From NCBI RefSeq assembly GCF_037975245.1, contig NC_092567.1, forward strand, positions 11,005,376-11,069,375: a stretch of 64,000 nucleotides of DNA. Reading direction: 5' to 3'. How positions within the stretch are numbered: position 1 is the first letter of the stretch; each line of letters begins with the position of its first letter. Positions 63,742 to 64,000 of the stretch are shown here, piece after piece. Position numbers and translations under genes: made by a program. The DNA is from Apostichopus japonicus. Its lineage: Eukaryota; Echinodermata; Holothuroidea; Aspidochirotida; Stichopodidae. A model generated the notes under the pieces. That model saw only the letters and a list, made by a program, of their open reading frames with translations. It did not search any database and was not told the origin of the DNA.

Positions 63742-64000
63742 ACACATACACCTCTTTGTGTAGTTTTACACATTGGTATACAATACAATGTATGGCATGC
63801 AGTGTCTAACATATGGTGTATGTACTGTATGTTGAGGCCTTTATCTTCCCCTCTGGCCCTTAGGGAATTTGCTGGTCAAGCAAGATTCAAAACAATTGCT
63901 GTTCCTCCAGGATTTAGGCAGTAACAAAATCACTTTCTACCCAGAATCAAATCTAATTATAACTACAACCCAGCTTACCAGTCCTGCTATACACTAATTA
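63742..64000 (+). repeat. Segmental duplication, copy 2 continued to window end
   Basis: Partner of 54203-54475, beginning immediately after the single TTAA that is the empty site. Confidence 0.85.

Overview
This is eukaryotic, AT-rich, repeat-laden DNA with spliced genes. There are no long intact bacterial-type ORFs. Short exons are bounded by GT/AG sites, and the window carries many non-autonomous DNA transposons, minisatellites, (TA)n runs and poly-C/poly-G tracts. A spliced NACHT (NLR-type) gene with a death-fold-like N-terminus, an intron-bearing integrase of the Ginger1/GIN1 type and a SINE/LINE tail ending in (TTA)n fit a marine invertebrate deuterostome. An echinoderm, perhaps a sea cucumber, is my best guess; this is inference from family content, not proof.

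Layout. 0-5.4 kb: minus-strand, five-exon remains of an integrase-type transposase. It keeps the D,D-35-E residues, a YP-type N-terminus and a GPY module, but has four in-frame stops. 5.4-13.3 kb: non-coding, with a hAT-like MITE, (TA)n runs and two long tandem arrays (about 265 bp and 59 bp periods). 13.3-20 kb: dispersed and direct repeats, no supportable gene. 20.3-22.8 kb: two hAT-like MITEs in direct orientation whose 8-bp flanks are exchanged between the copies. 22.9-23.8 kb: a MITE with 9-bp target duplication and a minisatellite interior. 27.7-28.6 kb: a transposon with a second MITE nested in it that carries telomere-like repeats. 30.7-33 kb: more MITEs, a candidate exon pair and a (CCCTCCT)n tract. 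33-36.6 kb: a 3.6 kb GGAT/GGATA satellite.

36.87-44.68 kb: the one gene I can assemble with confidence on the plus strand. Its five exons have matching splice phases and give 664 codons: short leader, helical death-fold-like region, NACHT NTPase with Walker A and B, and the helical region after NACHT. No leucine-rich repeats were seen. 45.6 kb to the end: a tandem segmental duplication (about 45.6-51.45 kb and 58.0-63.74 kb, resuming at 54.2 and 63.74 kb). It carries copies of a small minus-strand exon. The first copy is interrupted by a 2.75 kb insertion bounded by two almost identical TTAA-type MITEs, and the second copy shows the empty site. An unidentified plus-strand terminal exon lies at 57.35-57.68 kb.

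The genes do not form a visible pathway. The biology on view is an innate-immune-type NLR locus in a region shaped by satellites, MITEs and recombination between them.
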